NCBI GenBank assembly: GCA_021442155.1
Contig: CM038221.1
Coordinates: forward strand, 144,312,264 to 144,376,263
DNA: 64,000 nucleotides
Reading direction: 5' to 3'
Source: Cymbidium sinense
Lineage: Eukaryota; Streptophyta; Magnoliopsida; Asparagales; Orchidaceae
Shown: in pieces, positions 9,780 to 20,740 of the stretch
Layout: the number at the start of each line of letters is the position of its first letter
Position numbering within the stretch: the first letter of the stretch is position 1
The notes under the pieces: generated by a model
The model's database searches: none
The model's input: the letters and a program-made list of their open reading frames with translations, nothing else
What the model was told of the DNA's origin: nothing
Position numbers and translations under genes: made by a program

Positions 9780-11425
9780 AAACTCCACTTAGCATACTTC
9801 ACATGTGCTAGAGTTGAAGTTTTCCCCCTTTTTGAAAAGTAATAAATCATACACACACAAAATAGAAGTCAAGAAACCCCCCACTTGACATACCCAAATT
9901 TGTTAAATGGGAGTTCCCCTTACTTAGGAGAAGGTAAAGCAAATTGAATGCTATTTGGAACCATTTACATATGTCTGATAGAACTCCTTCTTACTAAAGT
10001 CTTAGACTTCAAGACATGTTTGGATCTCATTTGACATGTCCAAGTATATCAAATGGGAACCCCCTTTTTGAAAATCATAAGAACAAATTGAACTCCATTT
10101 AACATACATAAGTTTGTTATATAAGTTCTTCTCTTTCAAAAATCATGAACACATTTGACTTTCACTTAACATACAAAGTTTGTTAAGTGAGAGTTTCATT
10201 TTCAAAATCATAAACACATTTGACTTTCACTTAACATACAAAATTTGTTAAGTGAGAGTTTCATTTTTAAAATCATACACATTTGGCTTTCACTTAACAT
10301 ACCAAATTTGTTAAGTGAGAGTTTCATTTTCAAAAATCATAAACACATTTGACTTCCACTTAACATACAAAATTTGTTAAGTGAGAGTTTCATTTTCAAA
10401 ATCATAACCACATTTGACTTTCACTTAACATACCAAATTGGTTAAGTGAGAGTTTCATTTTCAAAAATCATAAACACATCTGACTTTCACTTAACATGCC
10501 AAATTTGTTAAGTGAGAGTTTCATTTTCAAAAATCATAAACACATTTGACTTTCACTTAACATACCAAGTTTGTTAAGAGTTTCATTTTCAAAATCATAA
10601 ACATATTTGACTTTCACTTAACATGCCAAATTTGTTTTTCAAAATCATAAACACATTTGACTTTCAATTAACATACCAAATTTGTTAAGTGAGAGTTTCA
10701 TTTTCAAAAATCATAAACACATTTGACTTTCGCCAACATACCAATTTTGTTAAGTGAGGGTCTCTTTTCAACACACATTTTATCCCTATTTTAACATACC
10801 AAATTTGTTAAACAAAGATTTAATTTTTCATGTCAAACCACACTTGAGCTTTCACTTAACATACCAAATTTGTTAAGTGAGAGTCTCATCCTCAAAGAAA
10901 AATAAACATATCTCAAACATATTTGGGGCTTTCACTTAACATACCGAATTAGTTAAGCGTGACTCCCATCTTCAAGGAAAAGTAAATCTATCTCACAATC
11001 ACATTTGACTTTCACTTAACATACCAAATTTGTTAAGTGAAAGTCTCATCATCAAGCAAAAATCAAACACATGTGGCCTCTACTTAACATACCAAATTTG
11101 TTAAGTAAGAAGCCCCATTTTCAAATCAAAATATCACACAATCAAATTTTCACAAGAAAAATATTTCAGATACATATTCACAACCTCTTCTTAGTATACC
11201 CAAATTTGCTAAGTAGAGGTCTTTCAAACTATCAATATTTTCAAACAAGATACATAGAACACAAATATCTCCAAGAAAATCTCTCCTCAAATTTTTGAAC
11301 CCCACCCAACCTACCTAAATCGATTGAGTATGGGTTATAAATCAAAATCAAATGACAAAGACTCTCCTCAATATCCAAATCTCTCTAATAATCCCACTTA
11401 ACATATTTGAATTGTTGAGTGTGGG
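9780..11425 (+). repeat. Hairpin-repeat array in the leader of element P
   Basis: About 20 units at roughly 60-75 bp intervals, each with an inverted repeat whose arms are CACTTAACA and TGTTAAGTG around a loop of about 9 bases (TACCAAATT is commonest). Between hairpins runs a linker of the type GAGAGTTTCATTTTCAAAA...CACATTTGACTTT. Regular units are at about 10157, 10228, 10290, 10357, 10423, 10487, 10854 and 11013; more degenerate ones extend to 9787 and 11420. Element M has the same array in the same orientation relative to its genes. No long ORF runs through, so this is probably RNA-level or DNA-level structure in the leader, not protein. Confidence 0.92.
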
Positions 11426-11554
11426 CTCAAAACTCTGAACTTTTGTTACTTGCATGGAACAAATATCGAGGCAAAAATTTGATGCAAGTTATATTTTAAC
11501 AAATGCAAACATACAGCTCAGATTACTCAGTGCGGTCTTTTACAGTCAGCATAC

Positions 11555-12585
11555 ATGGCCTCTCAAAGTTTCTTCATTAGAAGTTTGACAGGCATTACAT
11601 TTGATTGGTACGCTGAACTACCCAATGGTTCACTGAAGACATTTGCTGAGTTGGAGCAGTTCTTTATTAAGATATTTATTAGAGCTCAACAAAGGGTAAC
11701 TGTGGGCAATCTCGTTGTAGCTCAACAACTCCCCAGTGAGTCCCTTATTGATTACATTCTTAGATGGCATAATTTAAGTATGAAATGAACCACAGTCCAA
11801 GACATTAAAATTCTACTCAAAAATATTCATGGTCCAATCACCTTCATGCTTAAAGGATTTACCATTAAGACATTTGAGAAATTAATCAACAAGCGGCTAG
11901 TTTACAAGGAGTGGTCAAACAGTTACCTTTCCAAGATCAGTCAGCCAAGCCCAAACCATAGAATGCATTTGAGAAAAAGCTAGGGGTAGTCATAGTAGTT
12001 GACAAGGGGAAGCAGCCAGCCAGGGTTCAGCCAGATAGACCTCGAGCATAATAACCTCCTCTACCACCTCCTTTCCCACCACCTCAGCCATCTTATCAGC
12101 CACCTTAGTTACCATAGCGACCTCCACCACCGCCTGCTCAACAGTATCCCCATCCACAGAATCAACAGCAGTATCCCCACTCACAACATTAATAGTAGCA
12201 CTTCTATCAACCATCATGTAGCAACCATTTACCTACTCTTACCGATAAATTGAATAAGCCTTATTCATTCAATAGAGAGATAGTCAAGAAGATCTTTAAG
12301 AACCTCTTAAAGAAGCCTGATTTTCAATTACCAGAGCCTAGGAGGCCGGAGGATGTGGACAAGAGTTATGATACAAACTGTTGCCCCTACCACCGCATGC
12401 TAGGTCATGTCTTAGAAGATTGCTTTACCTTTAAGGATTGGCTTGAGCGTAGCTACAAGTCAGGTGCCATTGTCATCCCTAAGGAATATTTACTAGAATA
12501 TCCCTTCAGTTCTATTAAGGTAATCCATGGGGATACATGCGATCTTCTCAAGATAGAGGAAGGTTGGGATATCTCCCTATCCTAA
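11555..12585 (+). pseudogene. gag: gag of element P (capsid domain and zinc knuckle), internally deleted and broken
   Basis: The start ATG at 11555 opens MASQSFFIRSLTGITFDWYA, continuing PNGSLKTFAELEQFFIKIF and LPSESLIDYILRWHNLSMK, the retrotransposon gag capsid signature. After a stop near 11786 a proline/glutamine-rich linker follows (about 12000-12190), and then, from 12250, CPYHRMLGHVLEDCFTFKD, the Cys-His zinc-knuckle type motif of Tat gag. Gag would form the virus-like particle that packages element RNA. Comparison with element M shows that about 2.2 kb between MAS and SLTGI has been removed in frame here. Several stops in the P/Q linker sit where Gln codons would be expected. Not functional. 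Confidence 0.85.
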
Positions 12586-13559
12586 ACTTCTGAGAAAATC
12601 ATCTCTATGATCAGAAAGTTACCCTCGCAGGTGTCTAAAGTAGCTCAAACCTCCAACTCTAAGGAAGGTTTGCAAGTTGCTAATGACAACTTGAAGTAGG
12701 TAGAATCCCCGTAGTAGTAGCAGTTCACCTTACTTGCTCGAGACAGCATAGTAACACAACCACCGTACGAGTCCAGCACTCCATCCACCATTGCAGCTAC
12801 TACTTCTTCCTCCACGAGCTCCTCTTCTACTAGCAAGAGCATTATATCAGCGGATAAGGGCACTAAACCCCTTACACTGCTTACTTTATTAAATTTTTAT
12901 TATGTACCTTCATCTAAAAAGAAATCAATGAAGAAAGCTTTCACTTACATCTTCTCTACTTCTGATACTCTAGATTTTATTCCTCTCAAAAACTCTCCAA
13001 GTCCACCAAATAATAATGATAACTCTAGTCTGATCATTCCTTTTCTAATTTAGAAATGGATTTTCCATTCCTGAATCATTTGTGTTCACCCATTGAGATT
13101 GATTTAGAGTCATCCAACTCCGATGATCCCATAGGAGAAGCTACAGGTAAACCTGATGAGCAGGCATAACTTTTCACTAAGTCATCTCATGAAGTCATTG
13201 AAGTCAAACTCCACAGTGGAAAATTTCTACCTTCTAATGTAGCACCTCAGGATAAGGGTAAATAAGTAATTGATTCTAGTGATTAAGAAGCCCTTCCATA
13301 GGATTCTCCACTCATGTATATGCTTGTGGAGGATCAGCCCAGAGTTGACTATAATGTCCTCACTCACCTAAGAAAGTTTCCTGCTAAATTAAACATATAT
13401 AATGCCCTTGTCTAATCCAAAGAGATGAGGGAGTCATTAATCAAAGCTCTTCTTGATCTAGAAATATGCTTAGCTCAGCTGACCGGTATTAGAATGAGGC
13501 ATGTTATTCAAGAGAAGCCTGTGGAGTTATATTAATAGATGAAGACCTTCTTTTGGGGA
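12586..13559 (+). pseudogene. gag-protease linker of element P
   Basis: No enzyme domain is recognisable, but the sequence is coding-derived and matches the equivalent region of element M (39321-40290). Shared pieces include an acidic segment around EIDLESS...DDPIGEA and HSGKFLPSNVAPQDKG (about 13200-13262). In element M the corresponding text is RSGKVLPPRVAPQDKGK. The region is Ser/Pro/Asp-rich and probably disordered. Many stops are present. In intact relatives it would join gag to protease within a polyprotein and be cut by that protease. Confidence 0.65.
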
Positions 13560-14016
13560 TAATTGAGTACAACCGTCCCCTCTACATCATAGTGGACATA
13601 GGCAGATTTAGGCTCTCTAGGGTATTAGTTGATCAGGGTGCATCAGTGAACATTATAAGTCTAAAAACCCTTGCCTACTTGAGGATCGATATCTCTGAAC
13701 CTTAGGAGATCAGATGATGTTGAGAAGATTCAACGAACAAGGCGAGAGGACTTTTGGCTCCATAGTGTTACCACTAGAGATAGATGATTGGAAGATAGAA
13801 GCCAAGTTTTACATAATAGATTTAGATACATCTTTCACTACTTTACTCAGTAGGCCTTGGAAACATGCAAATAACACGGTTCCATCTTCTTTGCACCAGT
13901 GCATCAAATTCAGAAGAGGTGGAATTAAGTATTGTGTCAAAGGAGACATGAAGCCATTCTTAATTAGAGATGTCAAGATTTATGAAGATGCAGCCTACTA
14001 TCTTCTTCCAAATTAA
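13560..14016 (+). pseudogene. Aspartic protease domain of element P
   Basis: The active-site motif is VLVDQGASVNII, with D-Q-G-A at 13631-13642; the catalytic Asp and Gly of the D-x-G pattern are kept. Downstream are TFGSIVLPLEIDDWKIEAKFYIIDLDTSFTTLLSRPW, the usual flap-to-core part with the LLGRPW-like ending, and KYCVKGDMKPFLIRD. The enzyme, as a dimer, would process the gag-pol polyprotein. A stop near 13704 and a frame change at about 13714 split the domain from its active site. After residue DAAYYLLPN the frame closes at 14016. Element M has the same domain at 38734-39320. Confidence 0.83.
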
Positions 14017-14908
14017 AAAATTTATTCTTATGAGCTTGGTGAATGTTTAAAAATAAAAGAAAAAGAAACAAAAGAAAAAGAAGAAAAAAAAAAGAAAAAA
14101 AAAAAGAAAAAAAAGAAAGAGAAAATGAAAATGCAAGTGAGCAAGAATCAAATAATGAGAAAGAAGTAGAGCTAGATGTTAGATTATGCCCATAGGTTTG
14201 TTTCTCCATATGAATATATGGGTAGGATGACTCAACCTCCCCCAGGTGAAGGAAGAGGTAAGTCTAGAGGCAGCCTTATAGGTGGAAGATCTCCTTGCTG
14301 GTGTCCAACAAGTAGGAGCTATGTTCCAGCTCATAAGAGTATCCCCGCTATCCACATAGACTTAGAGTCCAATTTGGAGGATGAGTCTCAAGTGGTTAGC
14401 ACACCAACCAACCCCTCTCAACAGATCCCTTTGAAGGTGACATTCGAGCCAGACAGTGATGAAGACCAAGCCTCCAAGCAAAGAATGAATGTATGTGAAT
14501 CACTATTATGTAGAATAATCAAGAAATAATTAGGAATTTTAGCTCTAACCTCACTTTCTTTCCAAAAAGTTGAAAGTTTTGTAGTTAAGGAGATCCCCAA
14601 GTCATCCACAGATGTCAAGTCAAAGATATTTTTGTTGGGAGCATCATTCTCAAGACAGAAAGCTGATGTAGAACTTGAGGATGATTCATATAAAGATTTA
14701 ACAGAATTACCTTTCAATTAGTGCTCGCCTTGTGTTCTTAATTTAGCAAAGAAGGGATTAATCCACATACTTGGTCTAAACACAGGTCAGATTACTTTGA
14801 AAGGCTATGGGGCAACCAAAGTAGATATCCTCAATTAAGATCAAGACTAGGATTCGACACAGTGGGTTCAGTCGACGATGACAACCATTACTAGTCATCA
14901 TATATCAT
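14017..14908 (+). pseudogene. Protease-RT spacer of element P
   Basis: It begins with a purine run at about 14055-14130 (Lys/Glu-rich if translated), followed by a frame with PPPGEGRGKSRG, IDLESNLEDESQVV and TFEPDSDEDQASKQ, then a further stretch with stops up to the RT. It is matched in element M by 32211-32949 on the - strand, where a solo LTR has landed in the purine run. Ogre elements are reported to have an intron between gag-pro and RT; whether this spacer contains one cannot be judged from the sequence. Confidence 0.6.
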
Positions 14909-16304
14909 TTGGAGTCTGAGAGGTACTTCTCAAATCATGCTAATTCTTATGAGGAGGTATGTTTAAAAACTTCAGATGACCCAAGAGAACTTGAAGTTAG
15001 AGATGCACCGCCAGAGTTTGAAGAAGTGATCAGATCAACAATCGATGAACTTAAAGATATCAACTTGGGAATCAAAGATAATCCACATGAGACATACATC
15101 AGCTCCTTATTAAATGAAGAAGAAACCAATGACTTAATTAGGCTATTAGCTGAGTTTAAGGATTGCTTTTGCATGGAGTTATGATGAGATGCTCAGTCTA
15201 TCCCCTAACATAGCAGTCCACAAACTAGCAATAGAATATAATGCTAACCCTATCAAGCAGGCTCCTAGATGCATGTGATTAGACATTAAACAGCAGGTCA
15301 CTTCTGAAATAAAGAAACTGATCGATGATGGCTTTATCAGAGAAGAAACATATCCTAGCTGGTTAGCCAGTGTCATCCTAGTTAAGAAAAAGAAAGGCCA
15401 AATTTGCATGTCACAATTTTAGGGATCTAAATAAGGCATGTCCTAAGTATGACTTTCCACTTCCTATACCAGAATTAATGGTGGACATTGCCTCATCTCA
15501 TGCAGTATTCTCCTTTATGGATGGGTCATCTAGCTATAACCAAATCAAGATAGCCCCCGAGGATGAAAGAAACACTACTTTTCAAACCCGATCAGAATCT
15601 ATTATTATAAGGTCATGCCTTTTGGCCTTAAAAGTGCCAGTGCCACATACCAGTGGGCCATGACTCAAATCTTTGATGAACTCATTCATCATTAAGTTGA
15701 ATGCTACGTTGATGATCTCATTATCAAGAGTAAAGAAAAGGAAGACCATCTCTTTGACTTGAGAGTAGGTTTCGAACGGTTAAGATAATACAACCTTAAA
15801 ATGAACCCCTGAAGTGTGTATTCGGAGTAGATTCAAGAAAATTTCTTGGGTTTGTTGTCCGACATTGGGGAATTAAAATTGACCCAGAGAAGATAAAAGC
15901 TATCTTAGAAATACCACCCCCTAAAAGTTTAGCTCAACTTAGATCATTCCAAGAACAGTTGGCATCTAAGACACTTCATATCCAACCTATCAGGAAGATG
16001 CCAACAATTCTCAGCACTTGTCAAAAAGGCTGCCAAGTTTAAGTGGGATGATAAATGCCAGTATGCTTTTGAAGACATCAAGCACTACCTAATGACGCTG
16101 CCAGTTCTAATAGCCCCTATCCTGGGCAAGCCATTGATCTTCTACATAGCTACATTAGATGACTCCCTTGGCACTTTGTTGGCTCAAACCAATGACGAAG
16201 GGAAAGAAAATGCTCTCTACTACCTTAGTCACCTTCTAATCCCAACTGAGGAAAACTACTCACCTATTAAAAAGCACTGCCTAGCTTTAATCTTTGCATC
16301 CTAA
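14909..16304 (+). pseudogene. pol: Reverse transcriptase and first RNase H of element P
   Basis: An N-terminal segment reads EEVIRSTIDELKDINLG and NEEETNDLIRLLAEFKD, typical of the gypsy RT lead-in (E...LL.EF.D.FA..Y.EM). Then come IKQAPRCM, SEIKKLIDDGFIREETYPSWLAS (the YP.WLSN-type motif), HAVFSFMDGSSSYNQIKIAPED (motif A, catalytic Asp), and YVDD at 15705-15716 (two catalytic Asp). KIDPEKIKAILEIPPPKSLAQLRSF is the connection. The first RNase H is seen as DSLGTLLAQTNDEGKENALYYLS and EENYSPIKKHCLALIFAS up to 16304. At least eight frame changes or stops break it. The order and motifs are clear Ty3/gypsy. Confidence 0.88.
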
Positions 16305-16579
16305 AAGCTACAGTACTACATGATTTCTCATAAGGTGAATCTGATCTCCATAATCAATCCATTGTAATATCTCATGACACGACTGATGTTAACCAGATGA
16401 TTGGCGTGGTGGTCCCTGATTTTGTCATAGTTTAATATCACATTTGTCCCCCTCCGTGTGGTGAAATGACATATTTTAGCAGATTTCTTAGTAGCACACC
16501 CACTTCCTGCTGATTCTCCTCTTAGTGACCTCCCCGATGAACAAATCATGAACTTAGGGAACACTAGCATTCTCTGCTG
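16305..16579 (+). pseudogene. Linker between first and second RNase H, element P
   Basis: The segment carries a recognisable but broken gypsy linker: KVNLISIINPL and a run corresponding to LTGRLARW..LL..FDI in Tat elements, followed by HPLPADSPLSDLPDEQIMNLG. The last phrase is a common lead-in to the second RNase H in Tat polyproteins. Element M retains the same text at about 30640-30890 on the - strand. Confidence 0.65.
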
Positions 16580-17030
16580 GGAGATATATTTTGATGGTGC
16601 AGCTTCCTCTCAAAGAGGAGAAGAACCACAATTTATTATTCTAGGGTAGGGAGGGGTAGGAATAGTTTTCCTAACTCTGGACCATGAGCTAATGAGATTC
16701 TCATATCATTTGTCCAATCTATGCACCAACAATGAAGCCGAATATGAGGCTCTGATTAGTAGTCCGGAGTTAGTCATTACACTATGCATCTGGAGTATTA
16801 ATATCTTTAGAGATTCTCAGTTAGCCATCAACCAAATCACTAGGTCTTACAAAGTTCTAAATCCTAAGCTCCATCATTACCATAAGTACACTATGAAGTT
16901 GTTGGCCCAAATCCTAGAAGTTATCATTTACAAGATTCCTCAAAGAGAGAATGCAGTAGTATATGCATTTGCCAAGCTTGCTAAAGAGTTAGCATGTCCG
17001 GAAGATGAGTCCATTCTAATTAGGGTCTAA
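16580..17030 (+). pseudogene. Second (archaeal-type) RNase H of element P
   Basis: The domain opens WEIYFDGAASSQRGE with the first catalytic Asp at 16593-16595, then CTNNEAEYEALISSPEL with the catalytic Glu helix near 16732, then FRDSQLAINQITRSYKV with the second Asp at 16812-16814. KIPQRENAVVYAFAKLAKEL gives the closing helix. All three acidic positions are in one frame and kept; a stop lies near 16647. An extra RNase H at this location is reported as diagnostic for Tat-lineage plant retrotransposons, and is thought to have been acquired besides the ordinary gypsy RNase H. It would help remove the RNA strand and polypurine-tract primer during cDNA synthesis. Confidence 0.87.
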
Positions 17031-17034
17031 AATA

Positions 17035-18356
17035 GACAAGTCTTACCCTTATGGCCCCTCGGAGATTATTAAAGGAGAGGTTTCCATTGCCAAAAAGGAT
17101 GAGGAGTTAGAATGGAGGCAACCATTCATGGATTATTTAAATATAGGTAAACTTTCTCAAGATAAATCACTAGCATGCCAAGTGAAGAAGAGAGCCCTTT
17201 CTTACGCTCTCATGAATGACACTTTGTATCGGCAGTCCTTCGATCATATATGGTTACGTTGTCTAGACAAACACGAAGTTCATAGGATCGTGACTGAGGT
17301 ACACTCAATTTTATGTCAATCAGGCCCAAAGATGAAAGCCAAGATCAAGAGACTAAGATACTCCGGCCTTTGACATGCTGGATGTATGGCTAGGAGATGC
17401 CCATAATATTAGGAACACAGTGTGGTCCTACATCAACCACCCAACATTCTACATCCTACATTGTCCTCATGGCCATTTGAGTGTTGGGGTATTGACATAG
17501 TGGGTCCGATCGATCCTCCATCTTCCAAGGGTCACCAGTTCATCCTAGCTGCCACTGATTACTTTTCCATATGGGTGGAGGCAATCCCACTTAGAGAGGT
17601 CATAGCTCAGCATGTACTCTAGTTTTTTAGGAACCATATCGTATATAGGTTTTGGGTACCTTGACGAATTATATCTGATAATAGTACTACATTCAAGAGC
17701 CCTAAAATTAATAGCTTTTCCCACATACACAACACAGATTGGACATACTATACCATATACTATCCAATGGCAAATGGGTTAGTAGGAGCCTTCAACAAAA
17801 CTCTCATTCAAATACTGAAGAAGACACTAGATAAAAATAAACAATAATGGGATGAATAATTGGTTGAAGCATTATGGGCTTACCGCACCACATACAGAAC
17901 TCCAACTCAATCTACCCCATTGTCCTTAGTATATGGGTCTGAAGCCATTCTACCATTAGAAGTCCAACTCTCATCTTAAAGATAGTCATGGGTAATAAAA
18001 TCACAACGGAGCAGAATGCCAAGTTGCGGTTGGAAGAGATAGAAGGTTTGGAGGAAAGACGCCTTCGGGCATGCTAAAACCTTGAGTTGTACAAATCCAA
18101 TATGATTCAATCTCACAATAAGTTGGTCCATCCTAGAGTTTTTCAAGTAAGAGAGACTGTTTTAGTTCTAAGGAGACCAATTATTACCTGTCAAAAGATG
18201 GGAGGCAAGTTTGAACCCACTTGGGAATGCCCTTATTCCATAGAGAAGGCTTACCAAGGAGGATCTTATCAACTTATAAATTGTAAGGGAGAGCATCAGA
18301 AGCTTCCAATCAATAGGCTCTACTTAAAAGAAATACTATCCATAAATCTTGTTTGA
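17035..18356 (+). pseudogene. pol: Integrase of element P, catalytic Glu lost
   Basis: The N-terminal zinc-binding region is degraded (EVHSILCQSGPKMKAKIKRL, later HAGCMARRCP). The catalytic core has ECWGIDIVGPIDPPSSKGH with Asp at 17494-17496 and IISDNSTTF with Asp at 17677-17679. The third catalytic position is 35 residues later in NGLVGAFNKTL, where the codon at 17785-17787 is GGA (Gly) instead of Glu. [32 protein letters not shown] follows. The C-terminal GPY/F-type domain is seen in ETVLVLRRP and KFEPTWECPYSIEKAYQGGSYQL, ending LYLKEI and a stop at 18356. No chromodomain follows, as expected for Tat. Several frame breaks occur, so it is doubly inactive. Confidence 0.88.
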
Positions 18357-18434
18357 AAATTATTATAATAAAACTTCTTTTCATATCAAATTCCGTCTCT
18401 TATGCGTTAGAAATATCTTTCACTTTCAAATCCG

Positions 18435-18620
18435 CCACGGTGTACTTAGGATAGGTATAAGAGAATCCAAGAGGCATCTTATCCCTCCATAACACAAACA
18501 TAAACTATAAAATAATCCTCCAGTACTATTAGGATAGGTGTAAGAGAACCCAGGAGGCATCATATTTCAACTAGTACAACTAAGTTAGGTGTAAGAGAAC
18601 CCAAGTGGCATTCTATTCCC
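18435..18620. repeat. Three ~75-bp tandem repeats after the integrase stop
   Basis: The phrase TAGGTRTAAGAGAAYCCARG plus GGCATC/GGCATT is repeated three times, at about 18450, 18534 and 18579. The copies carry ACTTAGGATAGG, ACTATTAGGATAGG and ACTAAGTTAGG leads. They lie in the 3' untranslated part of element P. Confidence 0.75.
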
Positions 18621-20740
18621 TCTTTGACAACACAAATAAACACATATCTTTTATCTTAGACTATTTTTATGTGAGAGCAAGCGCCCTGTGGCACTCACTC
18701 ATTAGCTGTTCTAAGTCGGGTAGACATGCTACCTTGCTAGTGTGTCACCCCAATGTTCACTTGTCTGGCATATGTGAGTCCCAAGACTTTCTGCTTGACT
18801 TGACCATTGCAAACGATAGCTGTTATTGGTTGGTAGGCTTTCTTTGCGCGGTAAGCTATCTCATGTTGACTTTGTTTAAGAGGATGTAAGCCTACATGAT
18901 TTCTTCTTGAACTATCCATCATACATTGACTAGGTCTATTTGAGGTTTAGGATAAGTGTCCTAGTGGCTCCTTTCCTCTTCAAGAGTTTGATCCCTCAGA
19001 CCCTCGCAATAGTCGCCCTAAGTCGGATAGCCCATGTCGAGTTGAAGACAAACTATCCCAACAATCAGTTCTACTTTAGAGAGATATAAGCCCACACGCC
19101 TTCTTTCTAGACTGATTATCATAAATCGATTGGCACATTAGGTTGGCTGGTTATCTCCATGATGATGGCGACCCACCCGGTAGATATGCAACTCTTAGCA
19201 GATGTGAGTCCCCGCGCTTTCTCCTTGAGTCGGCCACCGAATACCTATAGGCTTTCTTTTACAGGGTCATGGATAAATCCCCTAGCGGCACCTCCCTTGT
19301 GGGCATTCTATTTAGATCAGGTCCTTAGTGATTCCATTTAGGCACTACCCCGATTATTTTTGGATTGGACAATCCCCCTTTCCTAGTAACCACCCTTGTG
19401 GTTGGAGAATTTATTCAACGGATGCGTAGATTCTCCCTTGATCTAGTAAGTTTGAGATAGGACTAGGTTGATATGAGCTTCTTCTCAGTGTGGTTCCTCG
19501 CAAACTAACAGGGTCCACACAAACTTAAAATAAACAAAATATATCTTCGCTTATGGATTAGGAATTCAAGCCCTCAATGGCCCCTTTCCCATGCAAGCAT
19601 CCTGTATTTAGGGCAGTGTCAATAAAACTCCCTATAGGAATTGCGTGACTACTTTAAGTTGTAAAAAGTTCCCGGGTCGGCACTCTCTCAGTAGTCTCCC
19701 TTAGGTCGGGTTCAACTTGTTGTGCCACCGACAGGTTACCCCGACGGTCATCCTTGCTTTAAAAGATATAAGTCTATTATGCATTCTTTCCAGCATGACC
19801 ATTGCAAATTGACTGGCAATCTTAGGTCGAGTCTGATTTGTTGCACAAGTAACTGATCACCCAAGTGGTTCCTGATTTAGGAAGATGTGAGTCCCCGTGC
19901 TTTCTTCCTAACTCAACCATTGCAAACCGAAAGGCACCCTTTAGGTTGGTTAGTTCTACCTAACTGCTACTAGACTATCCCTTTGAATTTGTAAATCTAA
20001 GATAGGTCCAAGTTGATATTAGCTCCTTAGTAGATCCATCGTACACCAACAGGGTCCATCTAAAATTAAATTAATTCTGACTATTCTTGAGTCGATATGA
20101 GTCTACAGCGGCATTCACTCAAATAGTTGCGCTAGGTCGGGATTGATTTGTTGCACCAACGACATATCACACCAATAGCTAATCCCTACTTTGAAAGATG
20201 TAAGTCTGCTATGTTCTCTTCCTAGTATAGTCATTGCACATTGAAAGGCATCCCTCAGGCCCGATAGTCCTACCTTGTGGCTAGTAGACTACCCCTTTGG
20301 ATTTATAAATCTGAGACACGTCAAGGCCGACATAGCCCCTTCTCAGTAGGTCCATTGCGATAGGGTCCATAATATAGCACACCAAATTAAATTAAATCAA
20401 TTCAAATAAAATAAAATATAAATTAAAATAATCATTAGAACTACTCTTGAGTTAAGGTAAGATCCCCAGTGGTGCTCACTCAGTAGTCTCTTTAGGAAGG
20501 GTTTGATGTGTTGCTCATCCACCAGATCACCCTAGTGGTTTTTCCCTTCCTTTGGAAGTTTGCTATGCTTTCTTCCTAGCATAGTACTTGCACATCGAAA
20601 GGCAACCCCTTAGGTCAGATATCCTACCTTATGGCAGGTATACTATCCCTTCGGACTTATAAATCTAAGATAGGCCAAGGCCCCCGTAGCTCCTTCTTAG
20701 TGTAGTCTGTCGCACACCGACAGGGTCCATAATAAAAAAA
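18621..20740. repeat. Repeat-rich 3' untranslated segment of element P
   Basis: No gene is evident. Two sentence-like modules alternate. One contains AGGTCGGGTTNRATTTGTTG, CACC, GATCACCC and TAGTGGTT; copies are near 19706, 19826, 20136 and 20496. The other is TATAAATCTRAGATAGG... ending CACACCRACAGGGTCCA, with copies near 19450, 19990, 20300 and 20660. Spacing between copies is about 310-550 bp. Hypervariable tandem repeats in the 3' untranslated region are a reported feature of Ogre/Tat elements and a source of satellites. The small ORFs here (for example 18605-18889) have no family motif. Confidence 0.75.

Noticed and set aside
9780..11425. CRISPR-like array (regular repeats with spacers)
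   Set aside because: The spacers are themselves similar to each other, the units drift, the context is a plant retrotransposon leader, and there are no cas genes.
11990..12217. Antisense ORF rich in Val/Glu/Ala, and its counterpart at 40636-40833
   Set aside because: Both are the reverse reading of the Pro/Gln-rich gag linker.
12645..12863. Antisense ORF over the gag-protease linker
   Set aside because: It is a shadow of the former coding strand and has no motif.
13973..14209. Phe/Leu/Ser-rich antisense ORF resembling a membrane segment
   Set aside because: It is the reverse reading of the purine run in the protease-RT spacer.
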